The notes under the pieces were generated by a model that did not search any database, was not told where the DNA came from, and worked only from the letters and a program-made list of their open reading frames with translations. Shown piece after piece: positions 46,501-60,400 of a stretch of DNA of 64,000 bases (position 1 is the first letter of the stretch; the number at the start of each line of letters is the position of its first letter). The DNA comes from Rhea pennata (Eukaryota; Chordata; Aves; Rheiformes; Rheidae). Made by a program: the position numbers and the translations under genes. The stretch spans positions 4,377,501 to 4,441,500 of the forward strand of contig NC_084672.1 of the NCBI RefSeq assembly GCF_028389875.1, given 5' to 3'.

Positions 46501-48694
46501 AAAGGTAAGAGCCTTCAGTCACTAATACTAGACCAGCAAAGGTGCTAAATGAATAATCACACGTACATACTCAATAACCCTATACTATCCTTATTTTTAA
46601 TGTTCCTTACTGTGCCCTCTTGGGTTTTTTTTTCCACCATCCTTCTGTTGAGAAAAGGAAAGATCTCAGCTGCCAACTGCTAAGTCTAGGATTTCACTAC
46701 CCACAGGAACACTTGACAGCTCATAAAACAAGATAAGCTCACCCCTGCCCTCTCAAAAAAGACATGCTTTGTTTAAACAATGGCATAATTTTTATTTTAA
46801 AATGTTTCATACCTTATTTTTTCTGTTCTTCAGTTTCACAAAGCTCAGTGTGCATTAAAAAATGCTTCAAGTCCCTGTGCTTGTAAACAGTGTTCATATA
46901 CTCAATGCTGCAAAAAGCTCCATTAAGAATGTTCATTGCCTAAGACTATGCCATCAAAGAAATACATCTACCCTTTCATTTGCAGAGTATTTAGACTGAC
47001 TGGAATGTTAACTCTAATCAGAGTATATCACAAAGTAAATAGTAAAATTAACTTTCATAGATTTGGGAGGAACAACAGGACTATGTGGAGGTCAGGCATA
47101 GGATTCTACCAAATTTCCAAAGTTGATGACAGACAGATGACAGACACCCAGTGATTTTCAAATCTCATGACGAAAGCCATGAGTGGCCCACGTAAACTTT
47201 GTGAATCTCAGGAGGTTGCCAGAGAAGACTTTCCAAATAGACTCTGTCAAAACTCCACCTAAAGACTAGGGAAGGGTCACTGGACTTTGAAAGATGATAA
47301 TGCATTCTTGTTTCTTTGGTATTTCTGTGGCTCCATAACGAAAAGAGCTCTATTTCTTCCTGGCACGTCTCCCACTGCCTCCCAGGTTCCTGAGCGTCTC
47401 CTGTCTGCCTGCTGCCTTCCTGCTCCATTGACGATGATATGGGGCCAAGGAAGAAAAGCTACTAGGGAATTTCCTCTACTGGAAATGTGGCTCTCCCTGG
47501 GCTCATGGGAAGAAGAGGAGAATGCTCCAGGCTCTTCTGTCAAGCCTGAGAGCCCGAGTTGAGCAGCTATAAATAGAAGTTCCCTAGTGCAGCTCAGTTG
47601 CTAAGAGCTATCATTGCAAAGAGAGAATTTTTTTTAAATCTGAAAGCCTACCAAACACCACTTAAATACTAATATTGCCAAAGTAATGCTCCCCAGTTCA
47701 AAAATTCTTGTTTTAACAAATTACACCACTTAGGTTTAAATGTTCAAATTAGATTTCACCTAAGATGACTAGTGAACAGGGGAATTACTTCCTTTATTTT
47801 CCTTCAGGGTTTTAACTAATGCCTATTTTAACTCTGACTTACAAAATTTATTCATACTCATCTGCAATGTAATTTCTCTGGAGGTGCATTTGAAAATTAA
47901 ACTATGCATCATAGATCACAGTAATCAACCTGAGGCCTTTGTGGCTCTAAGGCTGTAGTCCTTCAAGGAAACGGTTACAAAAATTCCCTTACCAATTGCA
48001 CACAGGGTCTGTAACAAAAACTGAACTTCTGAGACTGAAGTCAAAGTTTACTGTCACAGAGATAAAGCATCACGTCCTGAACTACTTTCCAACAAAAGGA
48101 CAAACTAATTACCAACTTACATTATCAAATTCTTTGCATCACACCTAACTTGGACAGAAAGCAGTTCTAAGGTTCAACAGGTAACAGATAGATCCCCAAT
48201 GATCACATGCTGGCAACACCCTTCAGCAACTCCCCATCTCACTATAGCTAAAATTACTGAAGGGGCACAACGTTGATTTTGTACATCAGGGCTTTTTTGT
48301 AAATTGAAAATCCCCATAAAAGAATCTGATTCCTTTGTGCTGTTGGACTCGAGCAGAGCAAAACTGAAGTTGGCTGAAGTATCACTATTGCTTCAATCTG
48401 AAATATTTCAGTTCTCAGACTGACAGCTTGGATACTACTGCTATATGCAATGCATTTCATTACGACCCCTCAGCTGTGTGCAACCTGAATGACTGAAAGC
48501 TTCTTCCTGATGCAAGTCTCAACATTCACACATTTTACATGCTAAAAGCTCTTTTTTGATGAATAAGAGCCTTCTCCTGAACTCAATAGGAAAATAAAGT
48601 GAAGTGTCACAAAAATGCAAATTTTATGAGCTTATGAATCACAAAAGCTTTGTACATCTGACAAATCGAGCCACTTATGAAAAACAACGCTTAC

Positions 48695-48821
48695 CAGTGT
48701 TGTAGGCAGTAGGCATGGCCGAATACACCAGTCCCTGTGGAGGCAAGCTTGGAGTTGTCACAGACACCACAGGGGTAGCAAGAGGCTGGGTAGACTGAGA
48801 ACTACTTATCCTTTGGGTATT
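48695..48821 (-). CDS. MEF2A: MEF2A exon with NTQRISS segment (127 nt)
   Basis: The minus-strand exon runs from a CATGTGCAG acceptor to a donor CTG|GTAAGC. It is phase 0 at the start and leaves one G for the next exon's Asp codon. It encodes NTQRISSSQSTQPLATPVVS, then VTTPSLPPQGLVYSAMPTAY and NT. This is the conserved MEF2A region between the beta microexon and the activation exon. It joins directly to either the beta microexon or the 191-nt exon, both of which end on a codon boundary, so beta inclusion or skipping keeps the frame. Confidence 0.96.
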
Positions 48822-51800
48822 CTGCACATGATTAAAAATAACAACATGTTGTGATGTCAGTTAGAACAATGGAAAACTATGTGTTATTATAAAAATAATA
48901 TTCAAATAAATTTGTGTTTCTGTGTCTTATTGCTATTTAAACAAATATCCTTTTTTGTCTGGATGGATTTTCTTCTACAAAACATTTCAAATGCTAAACC
49001 AAATTGATCTTGGCAAACTGAAATGAAAAATGAATCAATATGCACTAGTTCCCCCTCCCATGCATGCAGATTTCAACAGTGTTAATTTGAGTTACAAGAC
49101 AATCCTACAATTTTCAGAAGTTCCTAAGGGATTTAAAAGTTGTAAGCCTCATTTTTATAGGGGATTTAGGGCACATGGTGAGATGCTGTTCTATTAGAAA
49201 GGAGAGGTTCCTGGTTTTCCAGTTGCTTATCTGATTTTCAAAATTTTAGCTGCCAGCTTTGGCACTGTGCTAAGTGCACCTGTACTAAAAGAAAAACAGA
49301 GATCTTCTAAATCATTGTGTTGATAAAACCGCGGTGATGAGATAATCCTGTAGTTCCCATGGTTCCTGAGAAACTGAAAATACTTATTATATTGCAGATA
49401 TGTTTCAGAGCATGTGACAGTTCAGTTTGCACAGAGCAACTGTGCTTTTTGACAGGAAAAACAGCTAAACTGTATTGTCTCAGATGATCTCTTCTGTCTA
49501 ACTCTAGGCGTGAACTGGCTTTTTAATAACAGTCTTTATATGACATATACTGGAATGAACATCTGTAGCAAACATATCACTCAAATTAAACCCTTCAACA
49601 AAATTTGCTGTTTAGAAAATTGTTAAAGATTTTACTTAAGTATTGTGGTGAATACCACCAGACAGCGAAGCTATTCTGCCACAGAATGCACTGTTATTCA
49701 TGAAGGCAACTTTAAATCTTTTATTTGAAATACGCAGTTCAACACCATTTAGCCTTGCCAGATGGTGACAAGAGCAGGCAACATTGCGTTTTTATTTTTA
49801 AACAAGACATGCTTATAGTTTTACCCACAGAAACCTTTACTTTCCCTGTATTCTGTATTTCTGCATTCTCAAAGAAAATTTGAGATTAAGGGAGGTAAAT
49901 TTCAACTATTTTAAATGCTTTTTTTTAAAGCAACTTTCCCTCTATCCCTGAAAAAAAAAATGTTTGCTATAATAGTAGCTTCTTAGCTCTTTGGGAGAAT
50001 TTAATTTCCTAACTTTAAATGAATGACAGAACCTTATTACTTTCTCTCATTTAGGACAGACATACAAATATTTCAGTATCTGCAGTACTTCATTTTTTCT
50101 CCGCTCTGATCTTGAAAGAGCGAGCAGTATTAAAAATGCATGTTTCCCTTTATAATAATAATGGAATGAGCAGGTACAGAAAGATGGCTCTACTCAATTT
50201 AAGCTAATACTTGTGAAGATGAATTCAGGGCTATCAATCTTGGACTTGTGTCTTCTCAGTTAAAAAAAAAAAAAAAGAGTATACCACAACTACCATGTTA
50301 AAAATGGCTACAATCCTTCATCAGCTACAATCTTCTGATCACCATTTTATCTGGATGCTGTGGAAAGCTCCCTGAGTCTCATAAATACGAGTCTGGAGAC
50401 TATTTTGGTGTTTCTTCAGCAAAGAGGTACCTACGCTGCTGCACAATTCCCAGACTTCAAATGCCCTACAGTCACAGAGAAAGTCCCACTGATTTTGTAT
50501 ATAATTTATCCTTTTAAATCGCTCATGTACTTCTGAAAATGTCCACTAGGCCAATTTTATTGATGTAAAGATATGTTATTGAAGTAGATTTTTGTGTCTG
50601 ACAGATATTGACCTTTTTCCAAAGGGTTTTTGGACGGCAGCCTACAAAGTTGGGATTAGTGTATAATGGAAAAGTTAGAGGAACATACTGGGAAACAATC
50701 CAGACCAAAGGATATACCCATGGGATTTTTTTTTTTGGGGGGGGGGGGGGGATAGCTAATAAAGCTGGTTTTCTGACGTGATTTATTTCTGAACGCAACT
50801 CCTAAACACTCAGGCGAATAAAGCCACTGAGAAATACTCTGATGCGTGTAACGTTTACTGTACTTGGAGATTCAGTCAATCAGAAAGATTCAAGACATCT
50901 TGCATAATTTTAACTGGTGCAAATGACAGCAGTAAGAGGAGGAATCTGACCCCTGCTATGCAACTCTGCTACCTCCTCTGCTTTACATATTCTAAGTATT
51001 TTTAGTTGCAGCTAGACAGAATTGATGCTCACAGACATGATTTGGAACGATTTCTTAGCATTAATTAGCATGATAAGGGAGGTAACATTACAGGCGTATT
51101 TTACACTTACTTACTATGTTTAGGAGTTTTTGTTTGAGGAAGATACTTACTACTTTCCCTTCGTGTGTGCCTGGTTTCCTAACAGATGAGCCCATCCTTA
51201 CAGCCACTAGAGGGCCCACTCTACATATAGCATCCATAAATCAAATATTCTTTGTTAAGTCACACCATTTCACAAGGCAAGGAGCATAGCAATTCCAGCA
51301 GTGAGGAACACCTCAACTCAAACGATTTCACATCATTCCAATTACTGAGATGCATGCAATGGTATTTATATTTATTTATTTTTATGCTGACTTAAAGTTC
51401 TAGTTCTTGTACTGGAAGCTAGATACCCCAACACAGCTGTTTATCTCTGCTCAATTAGCAAGTCATTCCAATAAAATGATAAAAAATTTAAATACTAGCT
51501 TTTTAAAAATCAATTCTCCTTATCTACTATTGCAAATTACTCATGTTTAAGGTTAAATATATATCAAACAATAACATGCATTCATTAAGTAATGTATCTA
51601 AATCACTACATTTCCCATGCTTTCATGCAACTAGAGCCTCATATTAGCAACAGGTCCATGTTCAAAAACAAGTCAAGGTATACGATTTGCTGAATTCTCC
51701 GTGTAGCTTTACAATCACTCCCTGATGCAGCACCTTCTGCATGATTTGTGCTACAGCAGCTAAACAATTTGCAAACTGCTCTAAAAATAAGTTTTGAATT

Positions 51801-52486
51801 ATTGTAGCCTTATGTTATTTTCCAGAGGGAATGCCAAATGTTAAAACCTTTTGGAAAAAATAGAAAAACACAAATCCCAAGGGTTTCCTGTCAAAACCAG
51901 AATATCTTTCCACTGGAAAAAGGTAGAATTATTCTTTTGAAATTCTCTGTTTCTTTTGGTAAACAGGGAACACCCCTGTGGTTTGATAATCTCACGCAGG
52001 ATGAAATAATTCTAACCTCTAAAAAGGTGACCTCACCAGCAATGATGTAATCTCCATGAAAGTAAGAGAAGTAATACAGGGCTTGTGTTACAATCTGAAG
52101 AACTTCATGAGTGAAGCCACTTTCTAAAAATATTTCAATAACTTAGGGGTCCACAGCTGGTTATTTATATTTTATTAAAACTCAGTAAGCATCCTATACA
52201 CATGGACAGTTACTCTGTAAGGCTCTTTTCCAATGTTCCCTCCAAGAAAAATAAAAAGCTTTTTTCGTAAAAAATAGAGGTTTACAAATAGAAAATGCTA
52301 GACTTTAGATGTGTTGTCAACTTGAATCGGTGGGGTTTTGGTTTTGATAAAACAAATGTATTTTTGTCTGCTACCAAGGGAACACTGGAATTACTTTACA
52401 TATGTAATGAAACTACAGTTAAAAACTGTAGTAAAGTAAGTTTTCAGCATCTTGCTCTCTCTCATCAAACACGAGCCCAAACTCAC
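48822..52486 (-). other. MEF2A: MEF2A intron downstream of the beta microexon
   Basis: A 3.7 kb AT-rich intron. It contains an A14-15 tract around 50262-50276 and a T11/G15 run (50726-50751). No further exon is recognised. Confidence 0.9.
50726..50751. repeat. T11-G15 homopolymer pair
   Basis: Eleven T followed directly by fifteen G on the plus strand (C15 A11 in the MEF2A transcript). Confidence 0.9.
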
Positions 52487-52510
52487 CAACTCCAATTCAT
52501 CCTCCTCCGA
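52487..52510 (-). CDS. MEF2A: MEF2A beta microexon (24 nt, SEEDELEL)
   Basis: On the minus strand TTTGCTGAGTACAG precedes the 24-nt exon and GTGAGT follows it. The eight codons read S-E-E-D-E-L-E-L. This corresponds to the alternatively spliced beta exon of MEF2 genes (SEEEELEL in mammalian MEF2A as I recall), which is included in muscle and brain and strengthens transactivation. Its place between the 191-nt exon and the NTQRISS exon is exactly as in the known gene, and its length keeps the frame. It is too short to be found by frame length alone. Confidence 0.93.
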
Positions 52511-54218
52511 CTGTACTCAGCAAACAAGAGGGATAACACAGTTACTAAGAATAGCATTGCTTTCAAAAATGAAAGAAAAGTCACGTTTGTGCTTCAAGAT
52601 TTTTATGTATTGTCATTAGTAATGTGAAATCGCCACCTGATTCTGTAAAAAACACTATTAGCAAGTCTAATACTTCATGTAATTTAGATCAATTAATAAA
52701 AAATACTATATATAAAAAAAACACGCTGTGGCAAAATTAATGCAGAAAGAGCCTGTAAAAACAAGGACACAGCTACACACTGACATCATACAGAGATAGG
52801 GAACACATCACTTTCTGGCTGAACTCATCCAATAAACATACAGCTCAGTAACAAAATATTTTTCATGTATAATCATTATGCCATCCAGGCATCTCTACTC
52901 AGAAAACTCTTTTCTACTTCCTCAAAACAGACAGACAAAAAACAAATTAAATTATATGTCATTCTTGAGAATGAAGAAATAAACAGGTACTGCATACTAT
53001 AATATACTGCTAATATTAGAATCATTGTATTACAAAAATCCTCTTTGCGTATCTATTTCTAATAAACTTAAAAGCATAATTTTCCCTTTACAAATCAGTC
53101 GGTATTTTCCTTTTATCTTCTATTCACATATTCTATTCACATACTTCTAAAGAATCTAAACTTCAGTGTTAGTCCAAACCTTATTATATCTTCCGTTGCT
53201 CAGATTGATGTTGCATTATTTAATGTTAATACCAGTACTAAATGTAACTACTTGTGATAGCCTGAAAACAAAGAACAGTACAGAGAGTGCTTATGGTGTT
53301 TATATCCTGCTCCTTTTGGTTATGGTTCATCCTTCTATATGTGGAAATAAAGAAAATGAGCACACAGATCCTCTGAATTTCTGCACAACAGTGAAAGACT
53401 AGGATCAAAGGATTTGGCCAACCAAATTAGAGGAAGAATTGAGTAACTCTTCCCGACAGACCTGTTCTGGCCTCTGTGCTGTGGTTGCCTCACGCCTGAC
53501 ACAAACCTTGCATGCTATGCTAAACCTAGGCTGAATAAATATTACTATCAACATCCCAAACAACACAGTAGTATTGAAAAGTAAAAAAAAAAAAAATATT
53601 TAGTCGCAGGGATTGAGACTGATCCTCATTACTCTTCTATGTCTCCATTGAAGACATGACATCCAACAGAGGACATGAGAGGTTACATTCCAGCACACTA
53701 TGCCAAACAAGGCATTCCTCTCAGACCATAATTTTCACAAAGCAACATTTTGCACCCTACAAACATTACAACCTAGGAAAAAGAGAGTCAATTATGTTTT
53801 GGGTCATCTTAATATAGTTCATACTATCAGTAAGACCAACCATTCCTGCACAGAATAATGCATAATCCTTTTAAAAACCTACCTCCCCAACCTAATAGAC
53901 TTCTCAGTACAAACAAATCAAAGAGATGACAAATCAAAACAATAAAGCTCAAATCTCTTTCTAGAATTGCACTCTAACCACATTTAGGTCAGATGACTAT
54001 TTCATGCTTTAAAAAAAATCTTGAAATGTACTTTTTCCAAGCTAGGCATTTATTTATAACTTAAGATTTTCATTAGTGAAATTTCTGAACACAAAGGCTT
54101 TTCTATTACTATAGCATATAGTAAGTATTTGAGATACTTTGTCCCTGCATGTGGGAACAGAACATTTCATTCCTAACCTAAACCCAAAGCTAACTATAGA
54201 ACAAGTGTTTTAACTTAC
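52511..54218 (-). other. MEF2A: MEF2A intron upstream of the beta microexon
   Basis: A 1.7 kb AT-rich intron with an A13 run near 53583. No other feature is seen. Splicing enhancers that control the microexon would be expected here and in the downstream intron, but I cannot identify them by eye. Confidence 0.9.
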
Positions 54219-54409
54219 CAGTGGTGGCATCATACCCTTGCTGGAGGGTGGGATGACAACACGGAGGTCTGGTTTACGATTGTTCATTCCAAGATTACCT
54301 CCTCCAGGTGGAGGCGGAGACTTTGTAGGCATGACTTTGCCTAAGCCATTCCCACCACCAGCAGTTCCAAGGAGACTTGGTGAAGCTCGAGAGTTCACAA
54401 AACCATTAC
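54219..54409 (-). CDS. MEF2A: MEF2A 191-nt exon (proline/glycine-rich linker)
   Basis: The minus-strand exon runs from CCTGTTTCAG to CTG|GTAAGTT. It begins with GT, completing a Gly codon begun upstream, and ends on a codon boundary. It encodes [20 protein letters not shown], then [20 protein letters not shown] and [20 protein letters not shown] before MPPL. The [18 protein letters not shown] motif is a hallmark of MEF2A, C and D and is bound by p38 MAP kinase (docking domain) in the mammalian proteins. The first half ([11 protein letters not shown]) differs from the mammalian version, as expected for this fast-evolving part. It is the most upstream MEF2A coding exon in the window. Confidence 0.96.
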
Positions 54410-57400
54410 CTGAAACAGGAAAAACACACACATCTTAAGACTGAAGAGAAGTAGTAATACAAAGTTTTAACGCAGATGTACAAATGGTATTACTTTCATA
54501 AAATTTTCAATAACAAACTTTTCCACAATAGGAGCAGCACAGAATAATCAATCAAACAAGAAACACTTTCACCAGAAGATCAGTACGGTAGTATAGGCAA
54601 GTACAGGATAGTAAGGGAGTATCACATCAAGGGCATGTTGGTGCACATTAAATCCTCTAAAGGGCATACTGACAAAGAATTACTTTTACGATCATCCACT
54701 TTTTTTGTCCTTTGAAGTTCTAGGCAAAGCTGGCAAAAAAACATGTTCCTTGTTTCACCCCCCCCCCCAGCCCCACAGAGAACATGAATTAGAGTGCACT
54801 GCTGCCAGTGTGAATAAAAAACAGCCCCTAAAGTCTCCACTTCTGAAGAGGCTTCTTCAAGCACCTGTAATATTCCAGGATCTATCCTTTAATAACATTA
54901 ACTTCAGTCTCAAAAATATATGCTGTCTGGTTATTATATTTAGCAAGGATGAGGAGAACAAATCCATTTTCTTAACATTCATTCCAAGCTCTAGGCACAG
55001 ACATACGTATCAGCTCTATCCATCCATTTATTCCAGACAGGTCTTTCTCTCTCTTTCTCCTGATACTTATCAAGGGAGAATCAGACAAGCCAAAGCCTCC
55101 AGGTGCTGACTGCTAGCACTGAGATCTCCAAAGCAAAGTAATGCTCAAGATATAGGCCTTAGACCACACTCAAAATGCATCAGAAAGAAGTAACGGCACA
55201 CTAAAGCAATTTTGTGTATTGATATTCTGTTTTCCAGTAGAAAGGCACACAGGCACCTATCACATTAATTAAAACATACTTTCAGACAATTTTTCGAAAG
55301 CTGCATTCCAACAGTCTATCATATTTGCAGCCACAATTCCCCAAATACATACACCTTATTCATCTGCAAATTAAAAAAAAAAAATTGTAAATGAGGGAAT
55401 TTTACAACAGGGAGAGGCGAACACTACAGAAGCTGTGTACATATGTGTATAAATAAGTACAATTTATAACAAGATTATGTTTAGACTAACATTCCAGTTC
55501 TGAAAGTGGCCTTTACAGCCATAATTCAGGGGCAACTCTATTACACAAAGTTTGCTCTGTGTGAAATTCTTGTCTAATAGCCTGTAGCGCCATACTGGCA
55601 TGAATTTTGTACCATTATTCTAATTTGAATAGGCCCCTGTGCCCAATCCAATTTTATTACATTAAGTACACGTTAATTTAAAGGCAATTAAAATAAGAAA
55701 GTTGTCAGTGTCACATTCTACTATCTCTAGTGAAATTTCTAATGCCTTTAAAAGCTCATCGAGACTGTAGAACAGTAAGATGTTATCAGTAGGACAGCAC
55801 AACATTTGATAAAGGTGACTGGGACCAATAAAGTACTTAGCTAATAAACATTGAGAACCTGCAAACTCACTAGGACATTGATGAGGAAACATCCTCTCTT
55901 AGCACGGAGCCTTGTTATGCTGTGGGGAGCTGCCAACTGCCATTGTCACCACCTCCCTCCCCACCATAAATGGAAGCCCGAGTCTTAATTTAATTTCTGT
56001 TTTATAAACATCTTTTGGAATATCCTCAGACTACAAGTATGGACTTTGCTATAATTCTTAACATCAGTCTTCTGGGGTTTTTCTTTTCGTAGTTAAATTC
56101 TTAAAACAACAAATTAAATTACAGCGGCATATTTTTAAAGAAAAAAATCTGAATGTGGATGGAACTTGCTAACGTAGAAGTAGCAGCCACAGTATCCTTG
56201 TTCACATACGGATGAGCAGTAAATTCTCAAGTTTAAGATCAGCACTGCAAGCTCTGGCTTTACTTCGTTTGCGGATTTCCTGCTTTGCAGAGCCTAGCCA
56301 TACTTGGAGGAGCCGATACATCCCACGTGTTTTTCAAGGCTGAGGGGGGAGTGTTTTCCAATTTTGTATTTCCCTGAAGCCTCTGTAGGAGATGTAGGGG
56401 AATCCCTTTTTTTTGTGAGAATTCTACAAATTTTTCCTCAAAGATCATGTGGGGAAGTAAGGATACAATGAGAGCAGAGAAAAGTAAAAGCTTTTTACAT
56501 CAGCATTCCTCCTTCTGTATTAAGAATCATTGCAAAAGTATATTTCAATTTAACATCATATTTCAATTTAACAGCATAATTCATTGGGATGCCTTGAGGT
56601 TGCCGATTATATTTAGTTAAAGGGGCCGGAAACATTGCTCGAAGTTGAGAATACAAGCTAGAGGTGCACAGACTCTTGCTTGCTTGGAGAAACCCGATAA
56701 CTTTTCGTCAATTGTTATTGGTTGCGTTGAGATGTGCACGAGCTCCAGGAAAACATAAAACAAAAGCAATAAAAAAAGCTGAACCCATACCAGACTTAGT
56801 TTATTTGTAAATTACTACTGCAAGTGTCCGAGTTGCGTTATTTGGTTAGGACATAAGAAAGCAAAAAAATAATAATAATAAAAAATAAAATGAAATGAAA
56901 TATGTAGAGTATGTGACAGAGTAATTACAACATTAATGTTTTAAAACCAAGCCACCACCAGGCTGCATTAACATTAGTTACAAACAGCCTATGAAGCACC
57001 AGATTACAAGGCAAATATCACACAAGGAATATTAGAAAGTATGAATTAAGTGGATCTAGGAACACACGTGAGGCAGTAAAAATTAGTTGAAAATAGCATA
57101 AATTTGATGCAACTACATGCTAAAAATTGTCACATTATTTCATCAAAATTACTAGTGCTTTTAAAGACCTCTTTATTAAAAAAAATAGTCTTTGCTGAAA
57201 TAGTAAATACATTTTATTACTCCATAGGCTGCCAACATTACCATATAGCAATGCTGTGGTTTTTGGAATTTCAGAACAACAACACTTTTTATAAACAATG
57301 GACTTCTGTACAGTACTTTCATCTATCCTATGATGCCATTTCCTGCCGTCTGTTTTCAAGCATTTTGGTAGCTCATGTGTTAAATCTGGATAGTGCCTTG

Positions 57401-60400
57401 TTTCCACACCCAGTACAGTCATTTCCTGTAGCCCTTATTTCAAGGCTCTGCCAGTCCTTCAGAAACATTTCATGCTCTTAATGGTGCTGTCAAAAACAAC
57501 AAACTTCTTGCCATTGCCTTCTCTGCACAGTATCATTCAGCAGCAGCACAGCCAGAGTCGAAGCATTTACTCCATCAAAAGGCTGAGCATTCTTTTAGAA
57601 CAAAATACGAGTGTTTAGAAAAAGTGTTAAGGATGAGAAAAGCAAGAGTGTCGTATTATGTGCAATACTAGGGGTATTAATCTAATAAAACAGCAGCCCT
57701 TTGATGTTCTGTGCTTGCTCTTTGTAACACACACTGAGGTACCTGCATCTGTTACTCATATGCTAGGGCTGCAAAAAGACTGCAGAATATTAGTTTTTTA
57801 TATGAAATTCAAAGTATTTTTTTGCTGTTAAAGATGCAATAAGAAAAATCAAATTACAAGTAAAGACTAAAAGGACAACTAAAAGCACAGTATTTCGTAG
57901 AGTAAGGTCATGAGCCAGAAACAGATAATGATTACAGGATGATGCAACTGCATGGCAGGTTGCCAAACTGAAGCTTTAATAACCCCATAAATTCCACTCA
58001 CTATTTTGTATAATATGGAAGTTGTTTCTATCCCACTCACTACATCTTCCTCAAATACAGTTATTTTTACGTTTAAAAATGCTATCAAATTGAAAAATGG
58101 AAACAGGATAGAAAATCCTACGTAAGCATAAATTAAACCTACTTGGTTTTACTTCCATAACAGTTTTATTAAACTGATAAACAGAGACCAATGCAGATGA
58201 TAAAAGCCCTCAATTACAGGAGTAATTTTAAACAAAGATGAAAATTATAATTTAATGAGATTCTATTGTAACAAGCATTGCCAATGCCAATTAGCCCACT
58301 TCTTGTTTGGTGAAAAACTGGACTTAACATTGAAGTAGCTTCTTTTCTGAAAATACATAATAAAACCTGCCCTTTAACAACTGTATACTAATGCCTTCAG
58401 AAAGTTGTATCACTTAATCTCATTTATTGTCCTGCAGTCCAAGATGCAGCATTCAATTGTATGTCAGACTCATACTTCACTATATAAATCACATCACCTG
58501 AAAAAATGAATACACATGGACGGAAAGTACTCCATGTTCTTATTACAACTCGAGGAATATATTAGGTGTCATTGATACCATTAATCTTTTTTGTGCTTCA
58601 ACTTCGGAGAAATTGAATGGTTGTACATAGTTTTAGAAAATAATCATGAGCAACCAAATAAGTAATACAAGATTAAGCAAACATGAGAATTGTAGTATAG
58701 AAATATTTATCCAAGTAACTTCACATAATTTGACAAAAGTTATCTAGAAATTTCAAAGTAAACTGAAAATGGTGTTTAGCAAGATGACATAGAATCATAG
58801 AATCGGTAACATTGGAAGGGACCTCTGGAGATCATCTAGTCCAACCTCCCTGCTCAAACAGGGTCACCTAGAGCATGTTAGACAGGGTTGCATCCAGGCA
58901 GGCCTTGACTATCTCCAGAGAAGGAGACTCCACAACCTCTCTGGGCAACCTGGTCCAGTGCTCTGTCACTCTCACAGTGAAGAAATTCCCCCTCACGGTC
59001 AGGCTGAACTTCCTGTGCTTCAGTTTCTGCCCAACATTTCAGTAGATGCACAGAAAACAAAATATAGTCTCATTAAGAAAAACATTCACATGTAGGACCT
59101 TGGGAAAAAAAAGTAATACAAGTAAATATGACAATAGCATTTCTATATGCCTTAATTATTATAGTTGCAGTTTTAGGGGGACAATACCTCTGAATGGAAA
59201 TTAAGTAACTTGCAGTTAGAGTTTTCAGCTCTGCACAACAGAAAGTACTGCTGATTCTAGCATCACTTCAGAAAGCCTTTCTCCACTAGTTCTGAAAACT
59301 TCTCAGAAAAGCTGAAATTTATTTTCACTGACTTTTAAACATCAATATTTTTGATAATGCTGTGATTAGAACTAAAGTAACACAATAGTGTAAGATTTTG
59401 AAGCCAGATAACCATTCAAGATTGATACTTTTAAGGCAATAATTTAGGTATCAAAAAAGGACAAACACACATGACTTTGAAACTCAAGGGAACACTTACT
59501 TATGCTATGAAACTAAATTTAAAAGGACTCATTTTTCAGGTTGCTGGAATTTTTTTTTTTGTCTGAAGCTATATGTAAGGATGAGATACAATATTCAAGA
59601 ATATTTGGAATTTAAGTAGGCCTTCTACAGGATTAGGATTACTATTCAGAACAGCAGCAAGTTTAAAATAAAAGCATACTGCTTTTATATCTAAATGTTA
59701 ATCTACTCTACGAGAAAATTTAACAATGACAATTAGATGCTTTTTAGGTCATTTGTCAACTAAGCTGTTTGTAGTTAATGAAATCAGATATTACTTGCTG
59801 AATTTGTTGCTTCCTATACTATCTAGGCAAAGCCAATGTAAAGGAAGCCAATGTAAAGAAGGAAGGAGAGAACTGATACATTAACAGTTATTAGAATTTC
59901 TGAGAACACGTAGTGCAGTATCAGGCCAAACTGACATCTAAACGTTGAGACTTCACACAAACAGATATGCTGCAAAACTTTCATCCAGCTGGCAGACAGT
60001 TTGCTATGCATGTGGCAAATTCCAGCCAGAATTGTCTTGTATCTTCTTGTAAACCAGAAGTTTTGGAAAGATAATGAACACACATAACAGTATGTGAGAT
60101 TTCAACAAAAATTTAAGAGTACTTCATGGGTTGAAATGACCTCATGTGGACCTGTGGCGTCCAAGAAGTCTTGCTAAAAAAAAAACCAAACAAACAAACA
60201 AAAAACCCTACTACCAGAGTATTTTCCAAGCCAATTTCAGTGAGTTGTTTCCTGTGAGCTGATCTACTCTCTGATCAAAATTTGATCCATCCATCATGAT
60301 CTGTTATCTGCTAACAAATGGGTTTATGTCTATCAAAGGGAGAAGGGTTCAGCCTGCACTCTGCCAACCAGCCGGTCTGTAGTCCACTTTCAGTAGGTCT

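Larger units (their letters stand above)
42698..48694 (-). other. MEF2A: MEF2A intron
   Basis: A 6 kb AT-rich intron between the two 127-nt exons. It contains a TATA-rich low-complexity stretch at about 42735-42920, a CpG-rich patch with two hairpins at 43447-43515, and a GC-richer segment at 47240-47580 ending in a perfect MEF2-type site. No additional exon is recognised. Confidence 0.9.

Noticed and set aside
47165-47562. Both-strand open frames in the MEF2A intron
   Set aside because: No match to any MEF2A isoform segment I know, and no flanking splice sites of quality.
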